Shown: positions 52,023 to 59,213, counted from the stretch's first letter. The stretch: DNA of 64,000 bases from Anaerovibrio sp. JC8 (GCF_002100115.1 NZ_ANBM01000008.1:105839-169838), one strand, 5' to 3'. Program-made: numbers and translations. Notes: generated by a model not told the origin, from the letters alone.

Positions 52023-52658
52023 TTCGTTTCAACTCCATTTATTTTTTATTGGCCTCTTGGCCGTTTCTAAAAAATAAATAGAGTTTGGACAAAGAAATAT
52101 AACCCCCCTCTGAAAGCCTTTATTTTCAAGGGTTGAGAAGGTATAGGAAATTAGCTAATAAATTATTTTGTATAATTTTCGATTAACCATCATTTTATAA
52201 GCCGTGTTTGATTCGAATTAATAAATATAAATAAAATATGCTTTTTGCTGGGTAAATGATGTTTTCGACGCAAGCAAAATAAACGTACAAACTATCGTGG
52301 AGCCGCTTTGTGCCGCTGGTGGCCATTCTGGCCCCTCTGAGCGTGGGCAAACATGGCTGCTATTTGCTTTTTTGGCCGTTTGGTGTGAATGGCTAAAAAA
52401 AGGGCAAAAAAAATAAGGATAGACATTTTTGTGCCTATCCTTTTTTCTTTTTCTCTATATTCTATTGTCAATCTATCTAAGCATGGCGGGATGTTCCCTG
52501 CTGTTATTGTGGTTCTTGGTGTCGGGTGTATCGTGCTTTGTTGCCTTGTGCCGTGTTGCGTGCAGTACGCTTGGTGGCTTGGTGGCTAGATACATTGTGA
52601 CGTTGTGAATAGTTGTAATGTGTTGGTTTTTCTTATCCCGCCGTGCTGTAGAGCTGTG
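52023..52658. other. Long non-coding interval in the phage early region
   Basis: About 640 bp with no well-supported gene. It contains the hairpin at 52415-52442 and a stretch around 52270-52400 visibly richer in G+C than its AT-rich surroundings. A weak 40-residue frame near 52587-52465 lacks a ribosome site. It could encode an RNA or be decayed sequence. Confidence 0.5.
52415..52442 (-). terminator. Bidirectional hairpin terminator
   Basis: Stem AAGGATAG / CTATCCTT (52415-52422 with 52435-52442), flanked by TTTTTTCTTT on one strand and TTATTTTTTTT on the other. It ends the small HTH-gene operon on the minus strand. Confidence 0.8.
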
Positions 52659-52781
52659 TTAGTCTTGCCCTTGGTTGGTTTCTTCTTGCTTCTCTTGCTG
52701 TTGCTGTCTAGCTAGAATACGTTGGTATGATTCTTCCAATTCCTCTTGGAGAATACTTTCTAATGCTTGTTCTAGGTTCAT
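52659..52781 (-). CDS. 40-residue Glu/Gln-rich small protein
   Basis: ATG 52781 with AAGGGGGCG upstream and TAA at 52659-52661, starting 16 bp after the stop of the preceding HTH-like gene. It is almost entirely one predicted helix (LEQALESILQEELEESYQRI, then a Gln/Glu tail). Function unknown. The ribosome site and position support it being real. Confidence 0.6.
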   Translation of the reverse strand: MNLEQALESILQEELEESYQRILARQQQQEKQEETNQGQD

Positions 52782-52797
52782 GTTGTCGCCCCCTTAA

Positions 52798-53043
52798 TTA
52801 CAGGCCAAAATTGCGTATATAAAACAGTTTGGTTTTTCGGCTCTTGCCCACGGCCTTGGTATATACCTCATAGTTTTCGGCCAAGTCTTGCTTGACGCGT
52901 TCGAGATTATAGTAGAATCTCTGAGGGTTGAACACCCCAAAGCCCGCGTCATTCTTATATATGTCGCCCGCTATGAGGATTTCTTTCAGTTTGTTGTGTG
53001 GTATGTCCAATTCCTCTGCCATCTGTGTGATAGTTAGATACAA
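52798..53043 (-). CDS. Small HTH-like phage protein, paralogue 2
   Basis: 81 residues from TTG 53043, behind AAAGGGGGTG; longer in-frame starts (to 53130) overlap the previous gene and lack a site. It shares LKEILIAGDIY and AVGKSRKTK with the upstream 108-residue protein (MKEILIAGGVY, GVGRSRKAK). The N-terminal ITQMAEELDIPHNKL resembles a helix-turn-helix as in excisionase/MerR-like proteins. Confidence 0.7.
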   Translation of the reverse strand: MYLTITQMAEELDIPHNKLKEILIAGDIYKNDAGFGVFNPQRFYYNLERVKQDLAENYEVYTKAVGKSRKTKLFYIRNFGL

Positions 53044-53056
53044 TTTTTCACCCCCT

Positions 53057-53383
53057 TTAAATTCCTTGTTCTCGGATAATCTCATGGCCTGCAAGCTCGA
53101 AAAATCGCTTGGCTTTTCTGCTTCTGCCAACGCCCTGTTTATACCGCATATAATCGGCTTTAAAATCTTTTTCCAATTTTTCCCAATCGTATTGGAAAGA
53201 ATTTATCCAATATACAGTTGGATAATTTTTCCCCTTTTTCCATTTTGTGATTCTCTCTCGTGTCCAATGGCCAAAGCACTCATTCTCATACACTCCACCC
53301 GCTATGAGAATTTCCTTCATTTTTGGCAAAGGAATATCACAATAAGTTGATAAATTCGTAATATTAATACATCCTGCGTCCAT
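53057..53383 (-). CDS. Small HTH-like phage protein, paralogue 1
   Basis: 108 residues, ATG 53383 with GAGGTG upstream. An N-terminal HTH-like segment (INITNLSTYCDIPLPKMKEILIAG) is followed by a basic middle region and the GVGRSRKAKRF motif shared with the next gene. It is the first gene behind a near-consensus promoter. It is a candidate control protein or excisionase; the function is not shown by any motif. Confidence 0.7.
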   Translation of the reverse strand: MDAGCINITNLSTYCDIPLPKMKEILIAGGVYENECFGHWTRERITKWKKGKNYPTVYWINSFQYDWEKLEKDFKADYMRYKQGVGRSRKAKRFFELAGHEIIREQGI

Positions 53384-53429
53384 TTGTTTTACACCTCGCT
53401 AATATAATATAGATTGATTTGTTGTACAT

Positions 53430-53458
53430 ATATTAACATTTTTGGCCTGTCATGTCAA
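53430..53458 (-). promoter_or_regulatory. Strong phage promoter
   Basis: Minus-strand TTGACA (53458-53453), 17-nt spacer, TAATAT (53435-53430), about 40 nt before the paralogue 1 ATG. It is the best promoter in the prophage and drives the HTH-like gene pair and the 40-residue gene. Confidence 0.78.
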
Positions 53459-53589
53459 ATATTTTTTAGGTTTTTGGCCATATTTTTTAATATTAATTAA
53501 GAATACATAAACTTAAACTTAAACTTTTAAAATGGTGTTGACATTTTACTGCGTTTACAGGATTTTAAAAACGGCCTATAACACGCCAA

Positions 53590-53611
53590 AAGCCTTTATA
53601 TATCAAGGCTT
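53590..53611 (-). terminator. Hairpin after the NUMOD1-type gene
   Basis: Stem AAGCCTT / AAGGCTT (53611-53605 with 53596-53590), followed on the minus strand by a short TTTT. Weak, but placed between the gene stop (53688) and the next promoter. Confidence 0.45.
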
Positions 53612-53687
53612 CTAGCTGTTTTTGTGGCTTCGCAGTTGTCGCGGGTTTGATTTTTAATGTTTTTAAATAACTTTTGTATTCTTGCTG

Positions 53688-54576
53688 TTAATCATCCCAA
53701 CCGTCGTTATAATCCTGCAAATCGTGGTCTAATGGCACGCCTGCCCGCCGTCTTGATTCCCGTTCTTCTTCTGATAAGGTAGCGGGGTCAATCTTAGGGA
53801 AGTTGTATTTTTGGCCTTGTTCCTGTGGTTCTGCAATAACAGCAGGCTTGGTGGCTTCCTCTGCCCGCTTGGCTTCTTGTTTCTGCCATTCCACAAGCTG
53901 TTGCGGGGTCAAGTATTCCTCAGGCTTCATATTATCCCACGCCCTTTCCCAATCGTCGTCAGGGTCTTGTTGTTTGGCCTCTGCAATAATCGGAGATTCC
54001 TGCTTGGTTGGTGTTGGTTCTTCTTCAATCTCCAACGATGCCCAACAATTCGGGGCTTCCTGCTTGGTTGGTTCTTCCTGAATAACAGCAGGCTTGGTGT
54101 TTTCCTCTGCCTGCTTGCCATATTTCCATTTTTTCAACTCTGCTTTAACGCGTTGGCGGTAGGCCTGTATGTCTGTAGCCAATAAGTCAATAACAGTAAG
54201 GTTGGTATGTTGCAGGGCTTCTAGGGTCTGAGCGGTCAGGACGTTGCGAAATTGTTCAAGGTGGTGGGCCTGGATCGTGGCGGGTCTTGTGTTACTTTCT
54301 GAATTACTGTTACTTTTTACTTGTTGGAAATTATTTTCCAAGCTGTTACTTTTTACTTTTTCAATGTTGTTACTTTTTGAATTACTTTCTACATTGTTAC
54401 TTTTTACTTTTTGGCCGTTACTTTCTGCATACTTGAAAATAAAGCCCCCTGCCTGTTTAAGTTTGCCCTTGCAGACTTTTGTTATGTTTCCCGCGTCAAT
54501 ATGTAGGGCTTGGCCTGCTTCCTTGGCGGATTCGTATGTTATACCATTGGTTATACAGACTACAGATTTTTTTCAT
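53688..54576 (-). CDS. NUMOD1-type DNA-binding phage protein, frame interrupted at an A7 run after the start codon
   Basis: An ATG (54576) with GAGGTG 10 nt upstream is followed at once by seven A. In the ATG frame translation stops after 26 codons. One A fewer gives MKKSVVCITNGITYESAKEAGQ..., and the frame then stays open to 53688 (295 residues). Restored residues about 4-48 match NUMOD1: CITNGITYESAKEAGQ, NITKVCKG and AGGFIFKY. Next comes a Ser/Asn/Lys region encoded by AAAGTAAC repeats (KSN, ESN units), then a Gln/Glu/Pro-rich tail with repeated TKPAVI and TKQE. As sequenced, only non-ATG starts (such as TTG 54341) give a product. Confidence 0.75.
54292..54426 (-). repeat. Repeat field A: about ten TTACTTTYT 9-mers, inside coding sequence
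   Basis: Copies of TTACTTTTT or TTACTTTCT begin at 54292, 54310, 54346, 54353, 54370, 54382, 54397, 54404 and 54418, with a variant at 54317. All have the same orientation. On the minus strand they read A(A/G)AAAGTAA and encode the Lys-Ser-Asn repeats of the NUMOD1-type protein. Confidence 0.85.
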
Positions 54577-54592
54577 TATTTTTTTGCACCTC

Positions 54593-54708
54593 TTACTTTT
54601 TACTTTTTACTTTTTGAAAATTTACTTTCTAGTATTATATTTACTTTCTACCCAATATATAAAAACAAACGGTAAAAATATTACTTTCTGAGTTACTTTT
54701 TACTTTTT
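54593..54708 (-). repeat. Repeat field B: eight TTACTTTYT 9-mers upstream of the NUMOD1-type start codon
   Basis: Copies start at 54593, 54600, 54607, 54622, 54641, 54681, 54693 and 54700, in the same orientation and with the same 7-bp stacking (TTACTTTTTAC) as field A. This field is non-coding, so the 9-mer is conserved independently of protein coding and is likely a protein-binding iteron. Confidence 0.85.
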
Positions 54709-54960
54709 GCACCCAACCCCTTGTAAATACTAGCTTTTTCTCTTGTTTTCTGTGTGCCCCTTCGCCTCTGCCTGTCGGCCCGGCGGGGGCTCTTTTCTTC
54801 TCTTATCCTTTATATCTCTTTATTTCTTGATATATCTATAGTTATAGTTATAGAAATAGATATAGATAACAAAGAAAAAGAAAAAAATAATAATATATAT
54901 TAATATATGATATAGGGGTCATTTCTTTAGCCAACTAAAGGATTGTAAGAAAAGAGAAAA
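54709..54960. other. AT-rich interval next to the repeat fields (candidate phage replication origin)
   Basis: No gene. The segment 54825-54915 is almost pure A+T with TATAGTTATAG-type repeats, typical of a strand-opening element. Around 54770-54790 there is a short GC-rich patch (GCCCGGCGGGGGC). Position: between the primase-like gene and the iteron fields. Confidence 0.5.
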
Positions 54961-54980
54961 GGCGGGAAAATCAACCCGCC
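54961..54980 (-). terminator. Terminator at the primase-like gene stop
   Basis: Minus-strand stem GGCGGG / CCCGCC (54980-54975 with 54966-54961), followed by TTTTCTCTTTTC. The stem begins inside the last codons of the gene. Confidence 0.75.
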
Positions 54981-56566
54981 TTGAATTCTTCTACATTCCA
55001 ACCTATACGAGAACACAAGAAAATTAAACATTTTTCCGCGGTCATGTCTGTTAATGGCCGTGGTTCAAATTCTAATAATTCGTTGGCTGTCTTGGCTAAT
55101 TGGTCAACTTGTAACGGCTGTATAACGTATGTATTGGCCTTATGGCCGTACAATTCCATATTAGACTTGCTCTCTATGGCCTTAATAATTCCAAGGGCTT
55201 CCAAGCTGTACAGGTGTCTTTTGATGGCCTTGCGTTGCTTGCCTGTCACCTCTGCCAAATATCTGCTACTAAGTTGTATGTTGCAATCTGAGGGATTATT
55301 AAACCCCTTTTCCTGTGTCTGCTTCTTCCATATCTCCATAATAACCTGATAGAGCGGTAAAAGCTTACCCACATAGCCTAGCCCTTGTTGTCTTGCTACT
55401 TGCTTGATAACTGATATATTGGCCTCTATTAATGGTTGTATCGGTGTCTTGGAGCTTTGGAAAGTGTCCTTGATGTGCAGGCCGTAAACCTTCGCAAGCC
55501 ACTTGACGGCCTTAGTAAATTGCACGCCTGAAACGTAGGAAACAAGCTGTAGAATATTGAACGTTTGCCCCGTGCCGTAATCATGGTAAAGATATGTATT
55601 ATCCTTGATACCAATATTACATGATGGATGCTTGTCTTGTCTGAGAATACTAGAAAAAGCCTCTCCCACATTGGCCTGAATCTGCAAGAAGTCCAAAAGG
55701 TCAACACTGCACAACGCTTCTATAGCTTCAGGCCAATCAAGGGAAATATTCAAGGGGGTAATATATGAGAAGTATGAATCATTCAGCCTGTATATGTTGC
55801 GTATTACCTCGTTACTATTAGCCACCTTTTCAGCCTTAACAGGCTTTTTCTTTTCCTTCTTTTCTTTGGCCTGTGGCTGTGTAACAGGTGGAAAAGCTTC
55901 CTGCAGCTCTAGCATGGTGTAGGCCTTGGAAACATAACGAACCTGAATCAAAAACGGCTCTGAGTCGTCCTTCTTGTGCACTGTTTCGGGCACTCTCAGA
56001 ACGCGGGATGCATCCTTGGCTTTGGTGTCAACATCCTCTGATACGTTGGCCAACATAAAGGCCTGTATGCCTTGCTCTTGCTTGTTCCAAGCGTCAAGGC
56101 TTAATCCCTCGCGGTCATTGATAGAGATAACATAATATACATGCCAACCATTCCTTGATTCAACAAGGGCAGACGGGGCAAGGGGTAAACTCATAAGCTT
56201 GGTATATATAGCTTGTTTCTTGGTCTGCAATTCATTAGCCTGTAGGTGTTGGCCGTTGTTGTCGTGAAAGTCTATATCACAATAGAAGCTGTTAAAACGT
56301 CTTGTATTATCGGCCTTGCGGTCATACCATCTATATGAAAATTCGGTGTTATATGGCGTGTGAATGGTCTTGTAAATGTAATAGAAATCATTCACGGCAA
56401 ACCATACATTCTTTGGACGTCTTTTCGCCTGTAATATATCCTTTATTCTCTTGCTCTTGTGTTGTTCAAATTTTTCGCCGTCTTTATGCTTGGCCATATA
56501 ATAATATTGTTCTGTTGTTATGTCTTTTCCAAGCAAAGAAAAAAACTGCTCTGTCAATTCCTGCAC
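54971..56566 (-). CDS. Primase-like replication protein (AEP-type core plus winged-helix region)
   Basis: 531 residues from GTG 56566 (TAGTG overlap with the previous stop). Residues about 90-215 resemble archaeo-eukaryotic primase/RepB-type cores: acidic motif FYCDIDFHD, SRNGWHVYYVI, and the later DASRVLRVPET (Arg). Residues about 290-370 (RQDKHPSCNIG, YLYHDYGTGQTFNILQLV, KAVKWLAKVYG) resemble the DnaG zinc-domain fold without its zinc Cys. Residues about 430-470 look like a winged helix (LAEVTGKQRKAIKRHLYSLEALG). It would prime or initiate phage DNA replication. No helicase domain is present. The adjacent repeat fields could be its origin. Confidence 0.75.
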   Translation of the reverse strand: MQELTEQFFSLLGKDITTEQYYYMAKHKDGEKFEQHKSKRIKDILQAKRRPKNVWFAVNDFYYIYKTIHTPYNTEFSYRWYDRKADNTRRFNSFYCDIDFHDNNGQHLQANELQTKKQAIYTKLMSLPLAPSALVESRNGWHVYYVISINDREGLSLDAWNKQEQGIQAFMLANVSEDVDTKAKDASRVLRVPETVHKKDDSEPFLIQVRYVSKAYTMLELQEAFPPVTQPQAKEKKEKKKPVKAEKVANSNEVIRNIYRLNDSYFSYITPLNISLDWPEAIEALCSVDLLDFLQIQANVGEAFSSILRQDKHPSCNIGIKDNTYLYHDYGTGQTFNILQLVSYVSGVQFTKAVKWLAKVYGLHIKDTFQSSKTPIQPLIEANISVIKQVARQQGLGYVGKLLPLYQVIMEIWKKQTQEKGFNNPSDCNIQLSSRYLAEVTGKQRKAIKRHLYSLEALGIIKAIESKSNMELYGHKANTYVIQPLQVDQLAKTANELLEFEPRPLTDMTAEKCLIFLCSRIGWNVEEFKAG

Positions 56567-56847
56567 TACTGCACCCCCTCAAAAGCAAGGATGAGCTCTA
56601 ACAATCTGCCACCAAACATATATATATCTATGTCGATTTCGTCAACGTCTATCAGGTCATAGGCCAAAAAATCGCTTATCAGCTTATATTCAGCAGCATT
56701 GGCCACCATTTGCGGATAAAAGGCCTGTAAATCCTGATAAATGTCCTGTAATTGGTCGCTGTACAATATGTTTTTTTCTTCGCTTTCCGTGTCGATAATT
56801 GCCGTGGTTATTTCATCCATTTTTTTGAGCACTTCTAAAATGTGCAT
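56566..56847 (-). CDS. Small acidic phage protein, unknown
   Basis: 93 residues, ATG 56847 with AAGGGGGTG upstream. Strongly acidic (DTESEEKN, DLIDVDEIDIDIYM), mostly helical. Its stop overlaps the GTG of the primase-like gene by one base. It could be a replication accessory or a protein that mimics DNA charge; no family recognised. Confidence 0.65.
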   Translation of the reverse strand: MHILEVLKKMDEITTAIIDTESEEKNILYSDQLQDIYQDLQAFYPQMVANAAEYKLISDFLAYDLIDVDEIDIDIYMFGGRLLELILAFEGVQ

Positions 56848-57159
56848 ATATGCACCCCCTTAAAATAATCTCTGTATTGGTATATTGATTTCCTGTCGGT
56901 TCTGTAAACTAAATACCGCGAAAATTCAAAATTATTTCCTCATTCTCCCCCATTTTAAAACGTTCAAACCACTATTGACGGCCCCGCCAGTTGTTTCGTG
57001 TTAGGTTCTATGGTGGTTAGTAAGGTATTTGTATTAGAGCATCAAAAAACCCCGCCAGCGGGGCCTAGTGAGCTGACAGGGGTATTTGTCGATTTTTGCT
57101 ATTTTTGAGGGTTTGGGGGTGGTACTAAATCATTGGGAAATAAGCAAAGGGGGGAAAAG
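56848..57159. other. Non-coding interval between the replication genes and integrase
   Basis: About 310 bp. It contains a hairpin CCCCG / CGGGG (57050-57063), followed on the minus strand by TTTTTTG, a probable terminator. A weak promoter-like pair lies near 56880-56910 (TTTACA, 18 nt, TATACC) upstream of the 93-residue gene. No gene seen on the minus strand. Confidence 0.5.
57043..57063 (-). terminator. Second hairpin terminator downstream of integrase
   Basis: Minus-strand CCCCG / CGGGG stem with a 4-nt loop, followed by TTTTTTG. It reinforces insulation between the integrase and replication transcripts. Confidence 0.65.
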
Positions 57160-57285
57160 ATGGCAAAGAAAAAGGGGCTAAAAGCCCCCAAAATGGTAAA
57201 AAAAGATATGTTGGTTAGAGATTGGAAAATAACGCGGCTGCCTGTTGGTCTAATTCAGAATTGGAGTGAATATATCTCATGGTAG
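57160..57285 (+). CDS. Possible 41-residue basic protein, the only plus-strand gene candidate in the prophage
   Basis: ATG 57160 is preceded by AAAGGGGGGAAAAG, a near-ideal ribosome site. The frame runs to TAG 57285 (MAKKKGLKAPKMVKKDMLV... to ...WSEYISW). The N-terminal half is very basic. It overlaps the integrase 3' end (57215) in antisense, and the integrase terminator hairpin lies within it, so it may be fortuitous. No clear promoter. Confidence 0.3.
   Translation: MAKKKGLKAPKMVKKDMLVRDWKITRLPVGLIQNWSEYISW
57164..57188 (-). terminator. Integrase terminator
   Basis: Minus-strand GGGGCT-TTT-AGCCCC (57188-57183 with 57179-57174), followed by TTTTTCTTT, 27 bp past the integrase stop. Confidence 0.82.
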
Positions 57286-58378
57286 TCTGTATGTTGTGGT
57301 GGCCTGCTCTCTGAGCTATAGTGCGTATATCAACGTTATTCTGTGCCAATATTGACAGATGGGTATGACGCAATAAATGTATTGTAATGTGTGATAAATC
57401 GGCCAACTGTCTTACTTTTTCAAAAGCTCTGCTAATATTGCTTGGTGCTTGTGGCTTGTCAGGGTCAAGCTTAGAACGGAAAACAACACTGCCTGAAGAA
57501 TACTTTTTAAACTCTTTCAATTCCTGCATAACGTCAGCAGGAATAGCAATAACCCGTGGTTTGTCGGTCTTTGGGGCTTTCAGCCTGCATTTACCGCTTC
57601 CCGATTCCTCCAATGAATACTTGATATTTATAGTATTATTCTTAAAATCTACCTCTTGCCAATGTAGCCCGCAAAGCTCCCCACGTCTGCACCCGCTTAC
57701 AATGGCAAGGCGTAAGAACATATAAATGTTCTTGGTCTGTGTTGTTGGCCGTTCGTTATATTCCTTGGCGGTGTCTAGTAACAGCTTAATTTCTTCCTGT
57801 GTAAGTGGTTTCTTTTCCTCTACAACAATCTTAGGTAGTTTTATATGCTCAGTAGGATTAACTGCAACTATACCATCTCTACATAATTTCTTGAAACTGT
57901 TATTGATAACTGCTCCTATCTTATGAATAGTTTCTGCGGATAAATTCCGCTCTTTGCTCAAATACTCATACAACTGTATTATGTTCTGAGTGGTTATTTC
58001 TTTGGCTTTCAAATTCCCAAACCACGGTTTAAGGTCGTGTTTAATGCGTTGCTCATGACTCCATAGGGTATGTTCTTCAAGCCCCTCTATATGCTTCTTT
58101 TCTTCCATCCAATCATTCAATAAATAATAAATATAACTAGCCTTATAAGCCCCGCTTTTCCTCATATCCTTAACGGGCTTGTCTTCGCTGTGTTCAGTGG
58201 CCTGTAAAAGTATTTCCTCTTTTAACTTCTTCATTTTGGCAAGGCACTTTTTACGGCTCATGTCTGTAACGGTCTTACGCTCTTTGCACCCGTCGGCGTA
58301 AGTAATAACAAACTGTCCCACATATCGGCGGTCTTTCCTCTGATTGATTGTTCCTGTAGTCAAAGTCAAAATATGCAA
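57215..58378 (-). CDS. int: Tyrosine site-specific integrase
   Basis: 387 residues from TTG 58378, chosen because AAAAAGGGG lies 8 nt upstream; the frame is open to a TTG at 58501 without a site. Domains: N-terminal arm-binding region (about 5-60: NQRKDRRYVGQFVITYADG), SAM-like core-binding domain (about 85-170), and the catalytic domain. The catalytic residues are Arg in SGCRRGELCGLHW, His-x-x-Arg in IHLLRHTHL, His in RAGHHN and Tyr in TTMRYIHS. It is adjacent to its attachment site in tRNA-Arg. A partial arm repeat (58365-58381) covers the start codon, so the enzyme may repress itself. Confidence 0.93.
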   Translation of the reverse strand: MHILTLTTGTINQRKDRRYVGQFVITYADGCKERKTVTDMSRKKCLAKMKKLKEEILLQATEHSEDKPVKDMRKSGAYKASYIYYLLNDWMEEKKHIEGLEEHTLWSHEQRIKHDLKPWFGNLKAKEITTQNIIQLYEYLSKERNLSAETIHKIGAVINNSFKKLCRDGIVAVNPTEHIKLPKIVVEEKKPLTQEEIKLLLDTAKEYNERPTTQTKNIYMFLRLAIVSGCRRGELCGLHWQEVDFKNNTINIKYSLEESGSGKCRLKAPKTDKPRVIAIPADVMQELKEFKKYSSGSVVFRSKLDPDKPQAPSNISRAFEKVRQLADLSHITIHLLRHTHLSILAQNNVDIRTIAQRAGHHNIQTTMRYIHSNSELDQQAAALFSNL

Positions 58379-58381
58379 ACT
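58365..58381 (+). repeat. Partial arm-type repeat over the integrase start
   Basis: GTCAAAATATGCAAACT shares AAAAT-TGCAAACT with the three full repeats, same orientation. It covers the proposed TTG start (58378-58376). Confidence 0.45.
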
Positions 58382-58484
58382 AATCAGCCCCTTTTTTGTC
58401 CTCTTTTTTGGATAATTATTCAGGAGCAGATGCGATGGTTGCTCAGTGGGATAGAGAAAAGGCCTTTTTCCGTGGTTAAAACCT

Positions 58485-58504
58485 CGCGGCAAAAAATGCA
58501 AACT
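58485..58504 (+). repeat. Arm-type integrase-site repeat at the integrase end
   Basis: CGCGGCAAAAAATGCAAACT, 60 bp from the attachment repeat. It matches the two distal copies (32851-32893) at 18 of 20 and 18 of 20 positions. Confidence 0.7.
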
Positions 58505-58508
58505 GACA

Positions 58509-58554
58509 TAAAAATAAGGGCTAAAGAAGATTTTCTAAAATCTCTCTAGCCCTT
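58509..58554 (-). terminator. Phage-supplied terminator for the tRNA operon
   Basis: Minus-strand stem AAGGGCTA / TAGCCCTT (58554-58547 with 58523-58516), with an inner AGATTTT / AAAATCT helix, followed by ATTTTTATG. It replaces the host terminator that integration moved to 32645-32685. Confidence 0.83.
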
Positions 58555-58563
58555 TATTTCTCT

Positions 58564-58641
<78 letters not shown>

Positions 58642-58650
58642 AAATAAAAA

Positions 58651-58727
58651 TGGTCGGAGCAGCAGGATTCGAACCTGCGACCCCCTGGTCCCAAGCCAGG
58701 TGCTCTACCAAACTGAGCCATGCCCCG
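58651..58727 (-). tRNA. tRNA-Pro (anticodon TGG), copy 2
   Basis: 77 nt, identical to 21361-21437. First gene of a two-tRNA operon with tRNA-Arg. Confidence 0.95.
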
Positions 58728-58760
58728 ATCGTGTTGGCGCTTAACGCGTCAACACTGAAT

Positions 58761-58789
58761 ATACTACACTAAATAACCATTCATGTCAA
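58761..58789 (-). promoter_or_regulatory. tRNA-Pro/tRNA-Arg operon promoter
   Basis: Minus-strand TTGACA (58789-58784), 17-nt spacer, TAGTAT (58766-58761), 33 nt before the tRNA-Pro 5' end. Confidence 0.75.
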
Positions 58790-58811
58790 CAACTTTTTAT
58801 ATTTTTTACGA

Positions 58812-59156
58812 TTAAACCAGACGCTTTAAATCATCACGCATCTTTAAAATCTCCTGGTATCTGTCCATGGCATCGGCAGGCATACTGCCGGCTCTCAGTT
58901 CCTCGGTCAGGGCTGCCACAATTTCATACATAGGAGTAATACCCAGATTGGCACTTACACCCTTCAGATTGTGAGCCATGCTGAAGCCATCTTCCACGCT
59001 TTGAGTGGACAGAGCCGCCCCCAAGCCCTCAAATACGGTATCATCCAAAAATTTCTTAAAGCACTTCTCATAGAATGCCTCATTATTCAAAAATCTGGCC
59101 ATAGCCTCATCAATACCGCATCCCATGGATTTCAAGCTATCTGTTAAAGTTGACAT
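58812..59156 (-). CDS. Histidine phosphotransfer (HPt) domain protein
   Basis: 114 residues forming one four-helix HPt domain. The phosphorylated His62 is in SMAHNLKGVSANLG (AHxLKG signature). It would relay phosphate between a hybrid kinase and a response regulator encoded elsewhere. ATG 59156 has GGAGAGAGG upstream and a promoter-like element at 59214-59242. Confidence 0.88.
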   Translation of the reverse strand: MSTLTDSLKSMGCGIDEAMARFLNNEAFYEKCFKKFLDDTVFEGLGAALSTQSVEDGFSMAHNLKGVSANLGITPMYEIVAALTEELRAGSMPADAMDRYQEILKMRDDLKRLV

Positions 59157-59213
59157 AAGCCTCTCTCCTTTATAGTAAAAAATGATTGCTATCTACCGCT
59201 AATACTTATTTAT

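Noticed and set aside
52465..52587. 40-codon basic minus-strand frame in the phage silent interval
   Set aside because: No ribosome site and an amino-acid make-up (His/Lys/Thr/Pro runs) typical of chance frames.
53525..53612. Plus-strand promoter-like pair TTTACA-17-TATAAC followed by a hairpin, suggesting a small antisense RNA
   Set aside because: The spacing is good, but with only about 30 bases between the promoter and the hairpin and no supporting feature it is too weak to annotate.
54244..54675. 143-codon Leu/Phe-rich plus-strand frame resembling a membrane protein
   Set aside because: Its hydrophobic look comes from translating the TTACTTTYT repeats in antisense; there is no ribosome site and the minus-strand NUMOD1-type frame explains the region.
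54292..54708. Could the TTACTTTYT repeats be a CRISPR array?
   Set aside because: Units are 9 bp, irregularly spaced, without unique spacers of constant length, and partly coding. No cas genes are nearby.
32742..58563. Search for antiphage defence or toxin-antitoxin cargo in the prophage
   Set aside because: No restriction, abortive-infection, retron, CBASS or toxin-antitoxin family was recognised; the unknown small proteins give no specific support.
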